DNA of 64,000 bases from Psychrobacter sp. UBA6766 (GTDB lineage Bacteria; Pseudomonadota; Gammaproteobacteria; Pseudomonadales; Moraxellaceae), in contig NZ_DKGQ01000022.1 of NCBI RefSeq assembly GCF_002453355.1, positions 1 through 64,000 of the forward strand, written 5' to 3'. This document shows positions 9,136 to 18,376 of this stretch, in pieces (the stretch's first letter is position 1; each line of letters opens with the position of its first letter). A program made the translations under genes and the position numbers. The notes under the pieces were generated by a model, which made no database searches, was not told where the DNA came from, and worked only from the letters and a program-made list of their open reading frames with translations.

Positions 9136-10437
9136 CTACTGGCGAACGAAATTTCCTTTACTCGACAACCAATCCTGCGCGACTGTTTTTTGCTCACCCG
9201 TCTGCATGTCTTTAATGCTGATAGTATTATCATCGAGCTCTTGCTGCGCGATAATGACTGTCAATGCTGCACCCGACTTATCCGCTTTTTTCATTTGCGC
9301 TTTTAAGCTGGTTGCGCTCGCCATTTTTACGCGCAGGTCAGGACGGCTATAACGAAGCGCTTGCGCATAACTGATACCTGCACTATAAACTTCTGGATGG
9401 GCAACGACAAAAATATCGCAAGCGGGCAACTCTGCAATCGGTGACACAGCGTCGATAAGCAGCAATAAGCGTTCAAGACCCATGGCAAAACCAACGGCTG
9501 GCTCAGACTTCACAGGTTTATTTTGTCCTTTATCATCAGGAATACCGATAGATTTTAATTGCCCAACCAGACCGTCATAACGCCCACCCGCACAAACGGT
9601 CGCTTGGCTACCAAGCTTATCAGTGACCCATTCAAAAACCGTTTTATTATAATAATCAAGACCACGTACTAAATGCGGATTAATCTCAAACTCAATACCA
9701 AGTGCGGTTAGATACGCTTGCACTTGTTCAAAATGTGCTTTACTTTCCGCACCCAAAAACTCAGCAAGCTTTGGCGCCTCTGCCAATAGCGCTTGGGTAC
9801 TCGCCTCTTTACTGTCTAAAATGCGTAATGGATTGGTCGTCAGGCGACGTTTGCTATCCTCATCTAGCTGATCTTTTTTATCGGTTAAATAGGCGACCAA
9901 CGCTTCACGATAAGCATGGCGCTCATCAAGCTCACCCAAACTATTAAGCTCTAAGCGCATCTCGTCTTTTAAACCAAATGCTTGCCACATCAAATGCGTC
10001 ATGGCAATCAGCTCGGCATCGGCATCGGGCAGCGCACTACCAAAACTTTCGACACCCAATTGATGAAACTGACGGTAGCGACCTTTTTGCGGACGCTCAT
10101 AGCGAAACATCGGACCGATATACCAAAGTTTCGGCGTATCACCGCGCAGCAAATTGTGCTCGATGACCGCGCGAACTGCCCCTGCCGTACCTTCTGGGCG
10201 CAATGCTAGTGGCGTTGGCGGCTCAGACTTATCGGTAAAGCTATACATCTCTTTTTCGACGATATCGGTTGCGCCGCCAATAGCGCGCGCAAACAAGTCG
10301 GTTTGCTCAACGATAGGTAGACGAATATGCTCATAACCGTACCTGCCCAGCACATCTGCCAATATTGACTCTAAGTGCAGCCATTTTGCAGACTGGTCAG
10401 GCAAAATATCATTAAACCCTTTGATTGCTTTAATCAT
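9136..10437 (-). CDS. hisS: Histidyl-tRNA synthetase
   Basis: Charges tRNA-His in the cytoplasm. The 433-residue class II synthetase shows motif 2 (around FRYERPQKGRYRQFHQ), the ALRPEGTA histidine loop, the histidyl-specific LVRGLDYYNKT and GGRYDGLV motifs, motif 3 (GFAMGLERLLLL) and a C-terminal anticodon-binding domain. It lies 53 bases downstream of ispG in the same operon. It is distinct from the hisZ gene further right, which lacks the anticodon domain. Confidence 0.97.
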   Translation of the reverse strand: MIKAIKGFNDILPDQSAKWLHLESILADVLGRYGYEHIRLPIVEQTDLFARAIGGATDIVEKEMYSFTDKSEPPTPLALRPEGTAGAVRAVIEHNLLRGDTPKLWYIGPMFRYERPQKGRYRQFHQLGVESFGSALPDADAELIAMTHLMWQAFGLKDEMRLELNSLGELDERHAYREALVAYLTDKKDQLDEDSKRRLTTNPLRILDSKEASTQALLAEAPKLAEFLGAESKAHFEQVQAYLTALGIEFEINPHLVRGLDYYNKTVFEWVTDKLGSQATVCAGGRYDGLVGQLKSIGIPDDKGQNKPVKSEPAVGFAMGLERLLLLIDAVSPIAELPACDIFVVAHPEVYSAGISYAQALRYSRPDLRVKMASATSLKAQMKKADKSGAALTVIIAQQELDDNTISIKDMQTGEQKTVAQDWLSSKGNFVRQ

Positions 10438-10490
10438 GGTACGGTCACATCCTTAAATTTTAACAAGCTATCTCTATTATTTGTTATGAA

Positions 10491-11606
10491 TTATTTTACG
10501 CGAATGATTTCATTCTCACGTTTTTTTGCTAGGTCCTCGGCATGCGCACGAACCATGCCTTCGATTTCATCGACCAAATTATTGGTATCAATCAGATGGC
10601 TTTTTTCACCCATACGGTAAACCAATGACTTTGGTGCCGCACCGACAATACCAATGTCCGCCTCCTTTGCCTCACCTGGGCCATTGACTTTACAGCCAAT
10701 CACCGACAAATTCATCGGTTCACGGATATCTTCTAGACGCGACTCTAATGCCGTCATCACTTTAATCACATCAAACTCTTGGCGCGAGCAGCTTGGGCAA
10801 GCGATAAAGTTAACACCATTTGAGCGAATATTGAGCGATTTTAAAATATCAAAGCCGATTTTAATCTCTTCTTCTGGCTCTGCAGCTAAGGAGATACGAA
10901 TGGTATCGCCGATGCCGTCTAATAATAGACCGCCAAGTGCAATCGCAGATTTAACCGCACCAGTACGATAAACGCCTGCTTCAGTGACACCTAAATGTAG
11001 CGGATTATCAATTTGTGCTGAGATCAAGCGATACGCATCTAAAGTCAAAAACACGTTACTGGCTTTAACTGATACTTTGTATTGATCAAAATTTAAACGC
11101 TCTAATATATCAATGTGGCGCATGGCGGATTCAAGCATCGCCTCACCCGTTGGCTCGGTATATTTACGCTGAATGTCTTTTTCCAAAGAGCCTGCATTAA
11201 CACCAATACGAATCGGAATATTGTAATCTTTGGCGCAAGCAACCACTTCGCGAACTTTGGCGTCGCTACCGATATTACCAGGGTTAATACGCAGACAATC
11301 CGCGCCAGCTGCCGCAACTGCTAAGGCGATTTTATGATCAAAATGCACGTCTGCGATAAGTGGTACGCTAACCCGCTTGCGAATCTCCGCAAAGGCTTTG
11401 ACCGTGTCCATCGTTGGAGTCGACACGCGCATTAAATCTGCGCCAGCTTCGACGCAGCGCTCGATTTGAGCAACGGTCGCTTCTACATCGCAGGTGTCGG
11501 TATTGGTCATACTTTGCACACTAATCGGTGCATCGCCGCCGATTGCGACATCACCAACGTGTATTTTTTTGGTAAGACGACGGTTAATAGGCGCTGACGT
11601 TGACAT
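10491..11606 (-). CDS. ispG: 4-hydroxy-3-methylbut-2-enyl diphosphate synthase
   Basis: Converts methylerythritol cyclodiphosphate to HMBPP in the MEP isoprenoid pathway, using a [4Fe-4S] cluster. The N-terminal TIM barrel carries GGDAPISVQSMTNTDT-type signatures. The C-terminal cluster domain has CPSC and a later Cys in the GCKVNGPGEA motif. I start at the ATG preceded by AAAGGG rather than at a TTG two codons upstream. Length (about 371 residues) is normal. It precedes hisS. Confidence 0.96.
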   Translation of the reverse strand: MSTSAPINRRLTKKIHVGDVAIGGDAPISVQSMTNTDTCDVEATVAQIERCVEAGADLMRVSTPTMDTVKAFAEIRKRVSVPLIADVHFDHKIALAVAAAGADCLRINPGNIGSDAKVREVVACAKDYNIPIRIGVNAGSLEKDIQRKYTEPTGEAMLESAMRHIDILERLNFDQYKVSVKASNVFLTLDAYRLISAQIDNPLHLGVTEAGVYRTGAVKSAIALGGLLLDGIGDTIRISLAAEPEEEIKIGFDILKSLNIRSNGVNFIACPSCSRQEFDVIKVMTALESRLEDIREPMNLSVIGCKVNGPGEAKEADIGIVGAAPKSLVYRMGEKSHLIDTNNLVDEIEGMVRAHAEDLAKKRENEIIRVK

Positions 11607-11747
11607 AGACAAACCCTTTCATTGGAACAAATTGGAACAAATTAAAACTAAAATCTGGAAACCAACATTACTTTTTAACGCTAACAGCTCTTTAAGAAAA
11701 GTCATTTTAAGAAAAATCATTTTCTTAAGACTAATAGCTACTAAATA

Positions 11748-12572
11748 TCAAGGCGCTAGCTCAAAACTGGCCTGCGTACCTGTGGCATAACTGTCTAGCG
11801 CCACTGCTTCTTGATTAAGCATTAAGCTGACATTTTTAATATTGTCAATTTGCACATTAAATGGCGGCATACCAGATAGTTTATAATCACCCGCGGTCTG
11901 AGAGCCATTCATTAAACTGCTTCCTGAGGCATCGGTAATCACCACAGCAGCGTCATCGGTCAGCTTAACGTCGAGCGTAGCGGCTGCTATACTTTCTTCA
12001 CCGCCCAAATTAAGCGCCGAGCCAGAAGCACTGACGCCATTGCTATCGGTGTCAATCGCAGCACCTTGTGCTTGCTCTAGGGCTGAAATGTCTTCGCTGG
12101 TCGTTACTGGCTGCTCATTATTGTCTTTACTAGCATTAGTCACCATACGAAATAAAAAAATCGCTAAAATAATTACGCCAATGACCGCGATGATGAGCAA
12201 AGGATTAAAGCGAATGCGGTTGTGGGTATCGCGCTGCAACGTCCCCATCGGACGCAGTGGCGACTCAATATTATTAGTCGAGCGCGCTTTTAGCTCATTA
12301 GGATAAGCGGCATCAAAGCTACTCGCTATCTTTACGGGATCTAATCCCAGAAACTTGGCATAGTTAATCGCAAAACCTCGCGCAAACGCCGCTTGCGGTA
12401 AATCAACGAAATCTTCATTTTCGAGCGCTTGTAAATGGCGTTTTAAAATAAATAATTCGGCAGCGGCTTCTTCTAAACTGACTTGTTTGGTTTTGCGGGC
12501 TTGCTGCAACATAGCACCAAATGATCCCTGAGCGTTAGATTGAGTGTTTGATGATGGGGTGGTCATTTCCAT
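11748..12572 (-). CDS. rodZ: Cytoskeletal regulator RodZ
   Basis: Links the MreB cytoskeleton to the cell-wall elongation machinery. Its 274 residues comprise an N-terminal helix-turn-helix domain (about 15-85, with SLEEAAAELFILKRHLQALE), a linker, one transmembrane helix (about 125-146, LLIIAVIGVIILAIFLF) and a periplasmic DUF4115 beta domain at the C-terminus. The upstream gene's TGA overlaps the ATG of the third codon, so translational coupling is likely; AGAGG supports the first ATG. Confidence 0.92.
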   Translation of the reverse strand: MEMTTPSSNTQSNAQGSFGAMLQQARKTKQVSLEEAAAELFILKRHLQALENEDFVDLPQAAFARGFAINYAKFLGLDPVKIASSFDAAYPNELKARSTNNIESPLRPMGTLQRDTHNRIRFNPLLIIAVIGVIILAIFLFRMVTNASKDNNEQPVTTSEDISALEQAQGAAIDTDSNGVSASGSALNLGGEESIAAATLDVKLTDDAAVVITDASGSSLMNGSQTAGDYKLSGMPPFNVQIDNIKNVSLMLNQEAVALDSYATGTQASFELAP

Positions 12573-13441
12573 GGTGCCTCTGGATTATTAAGCCAAATCT
12601 TAAGTTGTTTTGCTTCATCGCTTAGCGGATAAGCAGATAAAAGCTGCTGTGCCAATTGCTGGCGCGTCACTCTGTTATTTTGTGCCGCTGCAAGTTTGAT
12701 GCCCTGTAATAGCAAACGCGGGCTAATACCCTGCCCTTGTACCAGTAGCAAGGTTTCATCATAAAGCGTTTGTGCTTGCTGCACACGCTGCTGCTCGAGT
12801 AATAAATCAACCAATTCAATGTGCGCAATCACACTGTTGCGATTGCCATCTAAAGCGCGTAAAAATGCTTTAGCCGCCGCTGGATGATCATTGAGCTGAA
12901 GGTAGGTACGCCCTAAATTCTCTAACGCACTAATCCGGCCCTCGTAGCCAAGCGCCGCCCCTGCAATCTCAAACTGCTCTGCCGCCTCTTTATAGCGCTT
13001 CATTTGCGACAAATAAACGCCATAGTTATTGTGCGCTTGATCAAAATCCTTATCCAGCATAATGGCTTTTTTGAAATATTGATCGGCTTTTGCAAGGTTA
13101 AGGCGACTGCCCTCTTGCTGCAACAAAATGCCCATCATATCATAGGCAGGCGCATAACGGCTATCGGCAGCAAAGGCTTTTTCAAGTTGACGCTGGGCCG
13201 TATCGAGCTCATTTTTGCGGATATATTGTGCCGCAAGTGACGTGCGAACGCGAGCAATTTCTTGCTGATCCAAATTGCGATTGTCGCTCGGTCGCGTCGA
13301 CGTTTGGTAAGGGATATTGCCCGTCAAGTCTGTGGTCGTCGTACTTTGACAACCGCTTAATAATAAAGCAATGAGCGCACTTGCTAACAAAATAACTTTT
13401 GAGTCACGCTTTTGGGGGATACTAACAACTGATTGCTGCAT
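12563..13441 (-). CDS. pilF: Type IV pilus biogenesis lipoprotein PilF/PilW
   Basis: Outer-membrane pilotin that assists multimerisation of the PilQ secretin. The protein has a lipoprotein signal ending in LLLSGC (Cys31 from the chosen start) followed by about six tetratricopeptide repeats. It overlaps rodZ at its 3' end. The frame can extend to a TTG 28 codons upstream, but that would bury the lipoprotein signal; the chosen ATG gives a normal n-region, though its ribosome site is weak, so the start is uncertain. Confidence 0.9.
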   Translation of the reverse strand: MQQSVVSIPQKRDSKVILLASALIALLLSGCQSTTTTDLTGNIPYQTSTRPSDNRNLDQQEIARVRTSLAAQYIRKNELDTAQRQLEKAFAADSRYAPAYDMMGILLQQEGSRLNLAKADQYFKKAIMLDKDFDQAHNNYGVYLSQMKRYKEAAEQFEIAGAALGYEGRISALENLGRTYLQLNDHPAAAKAFLRALDGNRNSVIAHIELVDLLLEQQRVQQAQTLYDETLLLVQGQGISPRLLLQGIKLAAAQNNRVTRQQLAQQLLSAYPLSDEAKQLKIWLNNPEAPWK

Positions 13442-13751
13442 CACCTGAGATAGTAAGGGTTGATATTTGAACTGACAAAGATTTTTAAAAGTCATCATAG
13501 CCGCCATCATAAAACTGTGGGTCAATGCGTTCGATCATCGAGGCATCAGTTTAATGGATTTAGCACCCATAAGTACAATTTAGTTGATATTAATTGTGCC
13601 GCTCTATGTGATTGATGCCCGTAACTACATTTTATTACCATTGTGAGATAAAAAAGACAGTTAAGCAATTCAATTCATTGCCTTACCTACTCACTTGCCA
13701 ATCAGCAAAAGTTTAATCCTGACTTACTAACTTTGGACAATGAAAAAGGTA

Positions 13752-15002
13752 TTAAATACTTTCTCGATCTTTAATACTTTGCTGCCACGCTGCGGAGCGT
13801 CGCGTTCTATCCGCCACTTGTCCGACCAATTGACCGCAAGCAGCATCAATATCATCACCGCGCGTTTGACGAATGGTACAAACAAAACCCGCTTGGCTTA
13901 AAATATCACTAAATGCATGAATGCGGTTATTGCTCGATTTATCATACGGCGCATGCGGGAATGGATTAAATGGAATCAGGTTAATCTTGCTTGGTAAATC
14001 CTTTAATAATGCCACCAATTGATGCGCGTGCTCATTGCTATCATTCACGCCATCAAGCATGACATATTCAATCGTCACGTGCTTTTTATGACGCGGATTG
14101 ACATCATAAACATAGTTTTTGGCCGCAGCAATTAGTTCATCTAACGGGTATTTTTTATTAATCGGCACCAGCTCGTTACGTAGCTCATCGTTTGGCGCAT
14201 GTAGTGAAATCGCTAATGCCACGTCGATATCTTGCGCCAATTGGTACATTTTTGGCACCACGCCTGAAGTCGATAGCGTCACGCGGCGCTTTGATAAACC
14301 ATAAGCGTGATCGCTTAGCATCAGTTCCATCGAGCCAACGACTGGTTTATAATTTAATAACGGTTCACCCATTCCCATCATGACGACATTAGTGACGTTA
14401 TTTTCCCATAAACTATGTTCGACGTTCTCCAAACTGTCATGTTCATCGCTCATATAAGAGGCATTCGCTACCCATAACTGACCAATGATTTCAGCCGCAC
14501 TTAAATCACGCTCAAAACCCTGTTTACCCGTACTACAAAAGCTACAATCTAGTGCACAGCCGACTTGCGATGAGATACACAAGGTTTTACGACCATTTAG
14601 CTTACTGTCGTCGGCTGGAATCAGTACCGTCTCAACCAATGAGCCGCCTGTGACTTCAAACACCCATTTACGCGTGCCATCATCGCTATATTGACGATGA
14701 ATTACCTTTGGCGGCGTAACACAAGCGTTGGCAGATAATTTATCACGCAAGGACTTGCTTAAATTAGTCATCTGCTCAAAATCTGTCACGCCATGTTGAT
14801 AAATCCATTTAATGACCTGTGTCGCACGAAATGGCTTTTCGCCAATACTTTTAAAATAATCGGCCAATTGCGCTTGCGTCATGCCGAGTAGATTGGTTTT
14901 TGCTTGCGCTTCATCGACCAGCTTAATGCTCTTCGCAGGCTTTGTTGGATTTTTAGTAGTCTGTGCTGGGATATGTTGGACAGGGGTTTGAGAAGTGGAC
15001 AT
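13752..15002 (-). CDS. rlmN: Dual-specificity rRNA/tRNA methyltransferase RlmN
   Basis: A radical-SAM enzyme that methylates C2 of A2503 in 23S rRNA and A37 of some tRNAs. The 416-residue protein has the CxxxCxxC cluster motif (CALDCSFC), the GMGEPLLN signature, and the conserved C-terminal Cys in the AACGQL region that forms the protein-RNA adduct. A 35-residue low-complexity N-terminal extension rich in Pro, Thr and Lys precedes the usual start region. AAGG precedes the ATG. It heads the pilF-rodZ-ispG-hisS-yfgM-bamB-der series. Confidence 0.96.
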   Translation of the reverse strand: MSTSQTPVQHIPAQTTKNPTKPAKSIKLVDEAQAKTNLLGMTQAQLADYFKSIGEKPFRATQVIKWIYQHGVTDFEQMTNLSKSLRDKLSANACVTPPKVIHRQYSDDGTRKWVFEVTGGSLVETVLIPADDSKLNGRKTLCISSQVGCALDCSFCSTGKQGFERDLSAAEIIGQLWVANASYMSDEHDSLENVEHSLWENNVTNVVMMGMGEPLLNYKPVVGSMELMLSDHAYGLSKRRVTLSTSGVVPKMYQLAQDIDVALAISLHAPNDELRNELVPINKKYPLDELIAAAKNYVYDVNPRHKKHVTIEYVMLDGVNDSNEHAHQLVALLKDLPSKINLIPFNPFPHAPYDKSSNNRIHAFSDILSQAGFVCTIRQTRGDDIDAACGQLVGQVADRTRRSAAWQQSIKDRESI

Positions 15003-15370
15003 AGTAGGTAACCTTTTTGCAGGCTTTTAGATAAATGCTGCAATTGTTGAGATGGGCGTTGCTAGACGGACTCAATTTATGAATGCATTGGCAATCCGTT
15101 ATGAGCGTATTTTTTAACGATGTGTTTATGATACTTGGAATTTATAAAAACCTAATAAAAACATGCTGATAAGGGATTGATAATGCTCAGTAACACTAAT
15201 AATGAGGCAAGTGCCTAGAAACTTCAATGCGTCATTTCGATGAATCGGAGCGAAACATCAAAATTTATAATAGCTAAAACGGCTTATACCTTAAGATATA
15301 AGCCGTCTTGCTACATTACTTATTAATAAGCACTATTATTGATATGAGTAGTTATTAATAAAAACTGCTA
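15003..15370. other. Intergenic region between ndk and rlmN
   Basis: Contains the ndk terminator (15277-15308) and the rlmN leader. No gene was seen. Confidence 0.5.
15277..15308 (-). terminator. ndk terminator
   Basis: Perfect 10-bp stem ACGGCTTATA / TATAAGCCGT with a short loop lies about 65 bases after the ndk stop on the minus strand. It is followed by a short T run. Confidence 0.75.
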
Positions 15371-15802
15371 TTAACGCGTACGGGAACAAACTTCATCTTC
15401 ATTGAAGAAGTAGCTGATTTCACGGGCTGCTGAATCCGCTGAATCTGAACCATGGACGGCGTTTTCATCGATGCTGCTAGCGAAATCAGCACGGATAGTG
15501 CCTTCAGCAGCTTCTTTTGGATTAGTCGCGCCCATGATTTCACGGTGTTTAGCGATTGCATTTTCGCCTTCTAGTACTGATACCAATACTGGACCTGACA
15601 TCATAAAAGATTTTAGATCGTTGTAAAATGGACGCTCAGCGTGCTCAGCGTAGAAACCACCTGCTTTTTCATCATCAAGTTGGAGCATTTTTGCTGCAAC
15701 AATTTTTAGACCCGCTTTTTCGAAACGGTCGTAGATAGCGCCGATGTGGTTACCAGCAACAGCGTCAGGTTTGATGATAGATAAAGTGCGTTCGATAGCC
15801 AT
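15371..15802 (-). CDS. ndk: Nucleoside diphosphate kinase
   Basis: Equilibrates nucleoside di- and triphosphates through a phosphohistidine. The 143-residue protein has the TLSIIKPDAV start, the NPKEAAEGTIRADF segment and the active-site His in the NAVHGSDS motif. AGGAG precedes the ATG. It lies next to rlmN, as in other gammaproteobacteria, but has its own terminator. Confidence 0.97.
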   Translation of the reverse strand: MAIERTLSIIKPDAVAGNHIGAIYDRFEKAGLKIVAAKMLQLDDEKAGGFYAEHAERPFYNDLKSFMMSGPVLVSVLEGENAIAKHREIMGATNPKEAAEGTIRADFASSIDENAVHGSDSADSAAREISYFFNEDEVCSRTR

Positions 15803-16126
15803 AAAAACTCCTAATAAATGAGGGATTGAAAAATTAAAATAAGAAATGAAATAGTAAAGGGATTATTTTATTTCTGACCACCATGTTGGCTGGTCCTTAT
15901 TGAAATGACTCATGATTTATCAATATGAAAATATAAAGTCAAGCAAATGGATGCCAACACAGGATTGTTGCTTATCAAAACGTGAAAAAGGACTCCACCT
16001 GATGTTAGGGTGGAAGTGAATTTCGCCTAGCGCTTTGTTTATTATATCTTTACACAAATAATATATTGAAATAAATTATTATAAACTTTAGAGTTTATAT
16101 TATATCAAAAAAAATGAATTGGCGTT
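15803..16126. other. ndk upstream region and left end of tnpB element
   Basis: Carries the leader of ndk (minus strand) and, from about 15971, the left end of the tnpB element: a GCTTATCAAAA tip and an imperfect hairpin TCCACC / GGTGGA at 15994-16014. No gene was seen. Confidence 0.45.
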
Positions 16127-17492
16127 ATGAAAATCAACAAAGCGTATAAATTTAGGCTTGAGCCTAATGTAGAGCAGGAAATTATTCTAAATAATCTTGT
16201 CGGCTCTGCACGTTTTGTTTGGAATCAAATGCTAGCGATGTCGTTTGAAATGTTTGCTAAAAATGAATTTATTAGTGCCACCAACTTGGTTAATAAAATC
16301 ATGGATATTAAAGCCAATCCTGCTTTTGATTTCTTAAAAACCCACGCCAATGCGGTGTCTTTACAACAAAAGGTTCGTGACTTAGCATCGGCTTGGTCGC
16401 GGTTTTTTGATCCTAAAACTCATGCAAGGCTCAAAGAAAACAAGAGAAAACCTAAAAAGCCTAAATTCTTTACATTGGCTGACGGCACAGAAATTCAACT
16501 ACGCCCAATTATGCCACGCTTTAAGCGTAAATCAGATGGCCGCGACTCAATTCGCTTGGTTCAGTTTGATAAGTATTGCCGTGTTGAAGGCAAGCGCGTC
16601 AAACTACCAAACGGTGTTGGCTTTGTGAAGTTCAGAAAATCGCAAGACATTATCGGCACCATTAAAAACATCACCATCAGCAAAAAATCAGGGCGCTGGT
16701 ACGTGTCGTTTGGATGCGAAAGTATATTATCGCAAAAACCAATTCACCCCTCGAAAAGCGCCATTGGCTTAGATATGGGTATTACTAAGCTACTTACCCT
16801 CTCAAATGGTGAGTACATCCAACCTAAGAACAGCTTTAAAACCAATCAAATCAAACTTGCTAAATTACAGCGCCGACTAAGTAAAAAGCTGCTGTTCAGC
16901 CAAAACTGGAAAAAGCAAAACCGTAAGATTCAAAAACTTCATCAGCACATCGCCGACATTCGCCATGACTACTTGCATAAAATCACTACCAGCATCAGCA
17001 AAAACCACGCCATGATTGTCTGTGAAGATTTAAAAGTCGCCAATATGTCGAAATCTGCAAGCGGATCGATGAAGAAAAAAGGCAGTCATGTCAAAGCCAA
17101 GTCAGGATTGAACAAATCTATCTTAGATCAAGGCTGGGGCATGATGGTTAATATGCTTGAGTACAAACAGCAATGGCAAAGTGGGTTGCTTATTAAAGTA
17201 AACCCACGCCACACCAGCCAAACCTGCTTTGAATGCAAGCATGTTGCAAAAGAGAATAGACAAACCCAAGCTAGGTTTGAGTGCGTCAAATGCACATATA
17301 TTGCGAGCGCAGATGTTAATGCGGCTCGTAATATACTCGCGGCAGGACATGCCGTGTTGTCTGCGGAGGGAGGACGCGGTAAAGGTCGCCCTTTGAAACA
17401 GAAAACTTGTGACGGTCGTGAGAAAGTCGCCTAAGAGCTTATGCTTTTAGAATCCCGCACTTGAGCTTTGTGAAAGTATGGGAGTATGTCAA
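15971..17492 (+). mobile_element. tnpB-only IS200/IS605-type element
   Basis: The left side has a GCTTATCAAAA tip and a hairpin at 15994-16014. The right side has the sequence AGAATCCC, a stem-loop at 17454-17482 (CCCGCACTT / AAGTATGGG) and GTATGTCAA. Only tnpB lies between; no tnpA is present, so transposition would need a partner in trans. The right end should form the scaffold of the guide RNA (reRNA) made from the 3' end of tnpB. Boundaries are approximate because these elements make no target duplication. Confidence 0.6.
16127..17434 (+). CDS. tnpB: TnpB RNA-guided nuclease, apparently intact
   Basis: IS200/IS605-associated TnpB proteins are RNA-guided DNA nucleases ancestral to Cas12. 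The 435-residue protein has the helix-turn-helix/OrfB N-terminus (YKFRLEPNVEQE) and RuvC-I Asp in GLDMGITK (about 224). RuvC-II Glu is in IVCEDLKV, a zinc ribbon is formed by CFECK and CVKCTY, and RuvC-III Asp is in SADVNAARN. All catalytic residues look present. The basic C-terminal tail overlaps the predicted reRNA scaffold. It stands on the opposite strand from its neighbours, ndk and a dead insertion sequence. Confidence 0.92.
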   Translation: MKINKAYKFRLEPNVEQEIILNNLVGSARFVWNQMLAMSFEMFAKNEFISATNLVNKIMDIKANPAFDFLKTHANAVSLQQKVRDLASAWSRFFDPKTHARLKENKRKPKKPKFFTLADGTEIQLRPIMPRFKRKSDGRDSIRLVQFDKYCRVEGKRVKLPNGVGFVKFRKSQDIIGTIKNITISKKSGRWYVSFGCESILSQKPIHPSKSAIGLDMGITKLLTLSNGEYIQPKNSFKTNQIKLAKLQRRLSKKLLFSQNWKKQNRKIQKLHQHIADIRHDYLHKITTSISKNHAMIVCEDLKVANMSKSASGSMKKKGSHVKAKSGLNKSILDQGWGMMVNMLEYKQQWQSGLLIKVNPRHTSQTCFECKHVAKENRQTQARFECVKCTYIASADVNAARNILAAGHAVLSAEGGRGKGRPLKQKTCDGREKVA

Positions 17493-17581
17493 TATAATGA
17501 TTGAGGTTATAAATGATAGGGTTAATTTAGAAAATTGGCTTGCATAGAGCCAAAATTTGCCGCTCATTTAACAAATATTTA

Positions 17582-18296
17582 GGGGCTGTAGTAGATAAAG
17601 ATTAAATATCACACCATTTTCTCAAGGTTTTAAGCTGATGAGACGGTGACCCATAGTTGAATCTAAACTCGCACTCTTTTAAAAATAGAGGGAAGTTCTT
17701 TTTACCAATCCCATTATATTTTCTGAGTGTTCGTTTAGACTGGTTCCAGAAGTTCTCAATGCCATTGATGTGATTGTTTTTACCGCAAGTGAACTCTTTA
17801 GAGTGATTGACTCTAAAATATTTAAACTCGCTCACATCTAATGCATTATAACTTCGATAGCTATCAGTATAAACAAAGCTGTCAGGCTTGATTTTACGCT
17901 TGATAACGGGCATTAGAGTGCTTTGTTTGGTGTCTACTACGACAATGGTATAAACCTTGCCATTTCGTTTTAGAATACCAAATACAGCGGTTTTACCAGC
18001 AGCCCCACGACCTCTTTTGCCTTTGCATACACTGCCAAAGTAACTTTCATCTAATTTGACTTACGCCTAAAAAAGCTCATCAGCTTCTAATGAGAGATGG
18101 TAATCTATAACAAGTCTTATTTTATGATAAAAAAGCGCGGCACTGTTAGGCTGGATATTGAGTAAATCTGCCGCTGTTCTAGCGGTTACTTCAGCCGTGA
18201 AAAACCCTAACAGTCGTCGCTGTACTTTTTTACTTAGTTTACAACGGGTTATCTTCATAAAAGTAGTCTAACATAGTGCTTATCTACTATAGCCCC
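17582..18296 (-). mobile_element. IS1595-type insertion sequence (inactivated)
   Basis: A 715-base element. Its terminal inverted repeats start GGGGCTgTAGTAGATAA on the left and, read inward, GGGGCTaTAGTAGATAA on the right. An 8-bp direct repeat, AATATTTA, flanks both ends (17574-17581 and 18297-18304), matching the 8-bp duplications of the IS1595 family. It holds one transposase frame on the minus strand with two in-frame stops, and it landed next to the purA terminator. Confidence 0.88.
17602..18258 (-). pseudogene. IS1595/ISXO2-like transposase, broken by two stops
   Basis: Read through, the frame encodes about 218 residues: an N-terminal region with TARTAADLLNIQPNSA, then a DDE-type core with LDESYFG (first Asp), a KGKRGRG segment, VVVDTKQS, YTDSYRSYNAL (second Asp) and HINGIENFWNQSKR (third acidic position). 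Codons just before the LDESYFG segment (18061-18069) read TAG-GCG-TAA in the same frame, where family members have acidic residues. The two halves are therefore one disabled gene, not two genes. The rest of the frame is undamaged, so inactivation looks recent. Confidence 0.88.
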
Positions 18297-18321
18297 AATA
18301 TTTATGATTTGTTGCTACTAA

Positions 18322-18350
18322 AAAACCCCAATGCTAAGCACTAGGGTTTT
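18322..18350 (-). terminator. purA terminator
   Basis: On the minus strand AAAACCCTAGTGC pairs with GCATTGGGGTTTT (13 pairs including two G-U) around a 3-base loop and is followed by T residues. It lies just after the purA stop and just outside the IS1595-type element. Confidence 0.85.
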
Positions 18351-18376
18351 GTCATTCAATCAAAGCCAGCTAATAT

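Noticed and set aside
17602..18258. Two separate small transposase genes
   Set aside because: They are in one frame, separated only by two stop codons, and share one pair of terminal repeats; it is one disabled gene.
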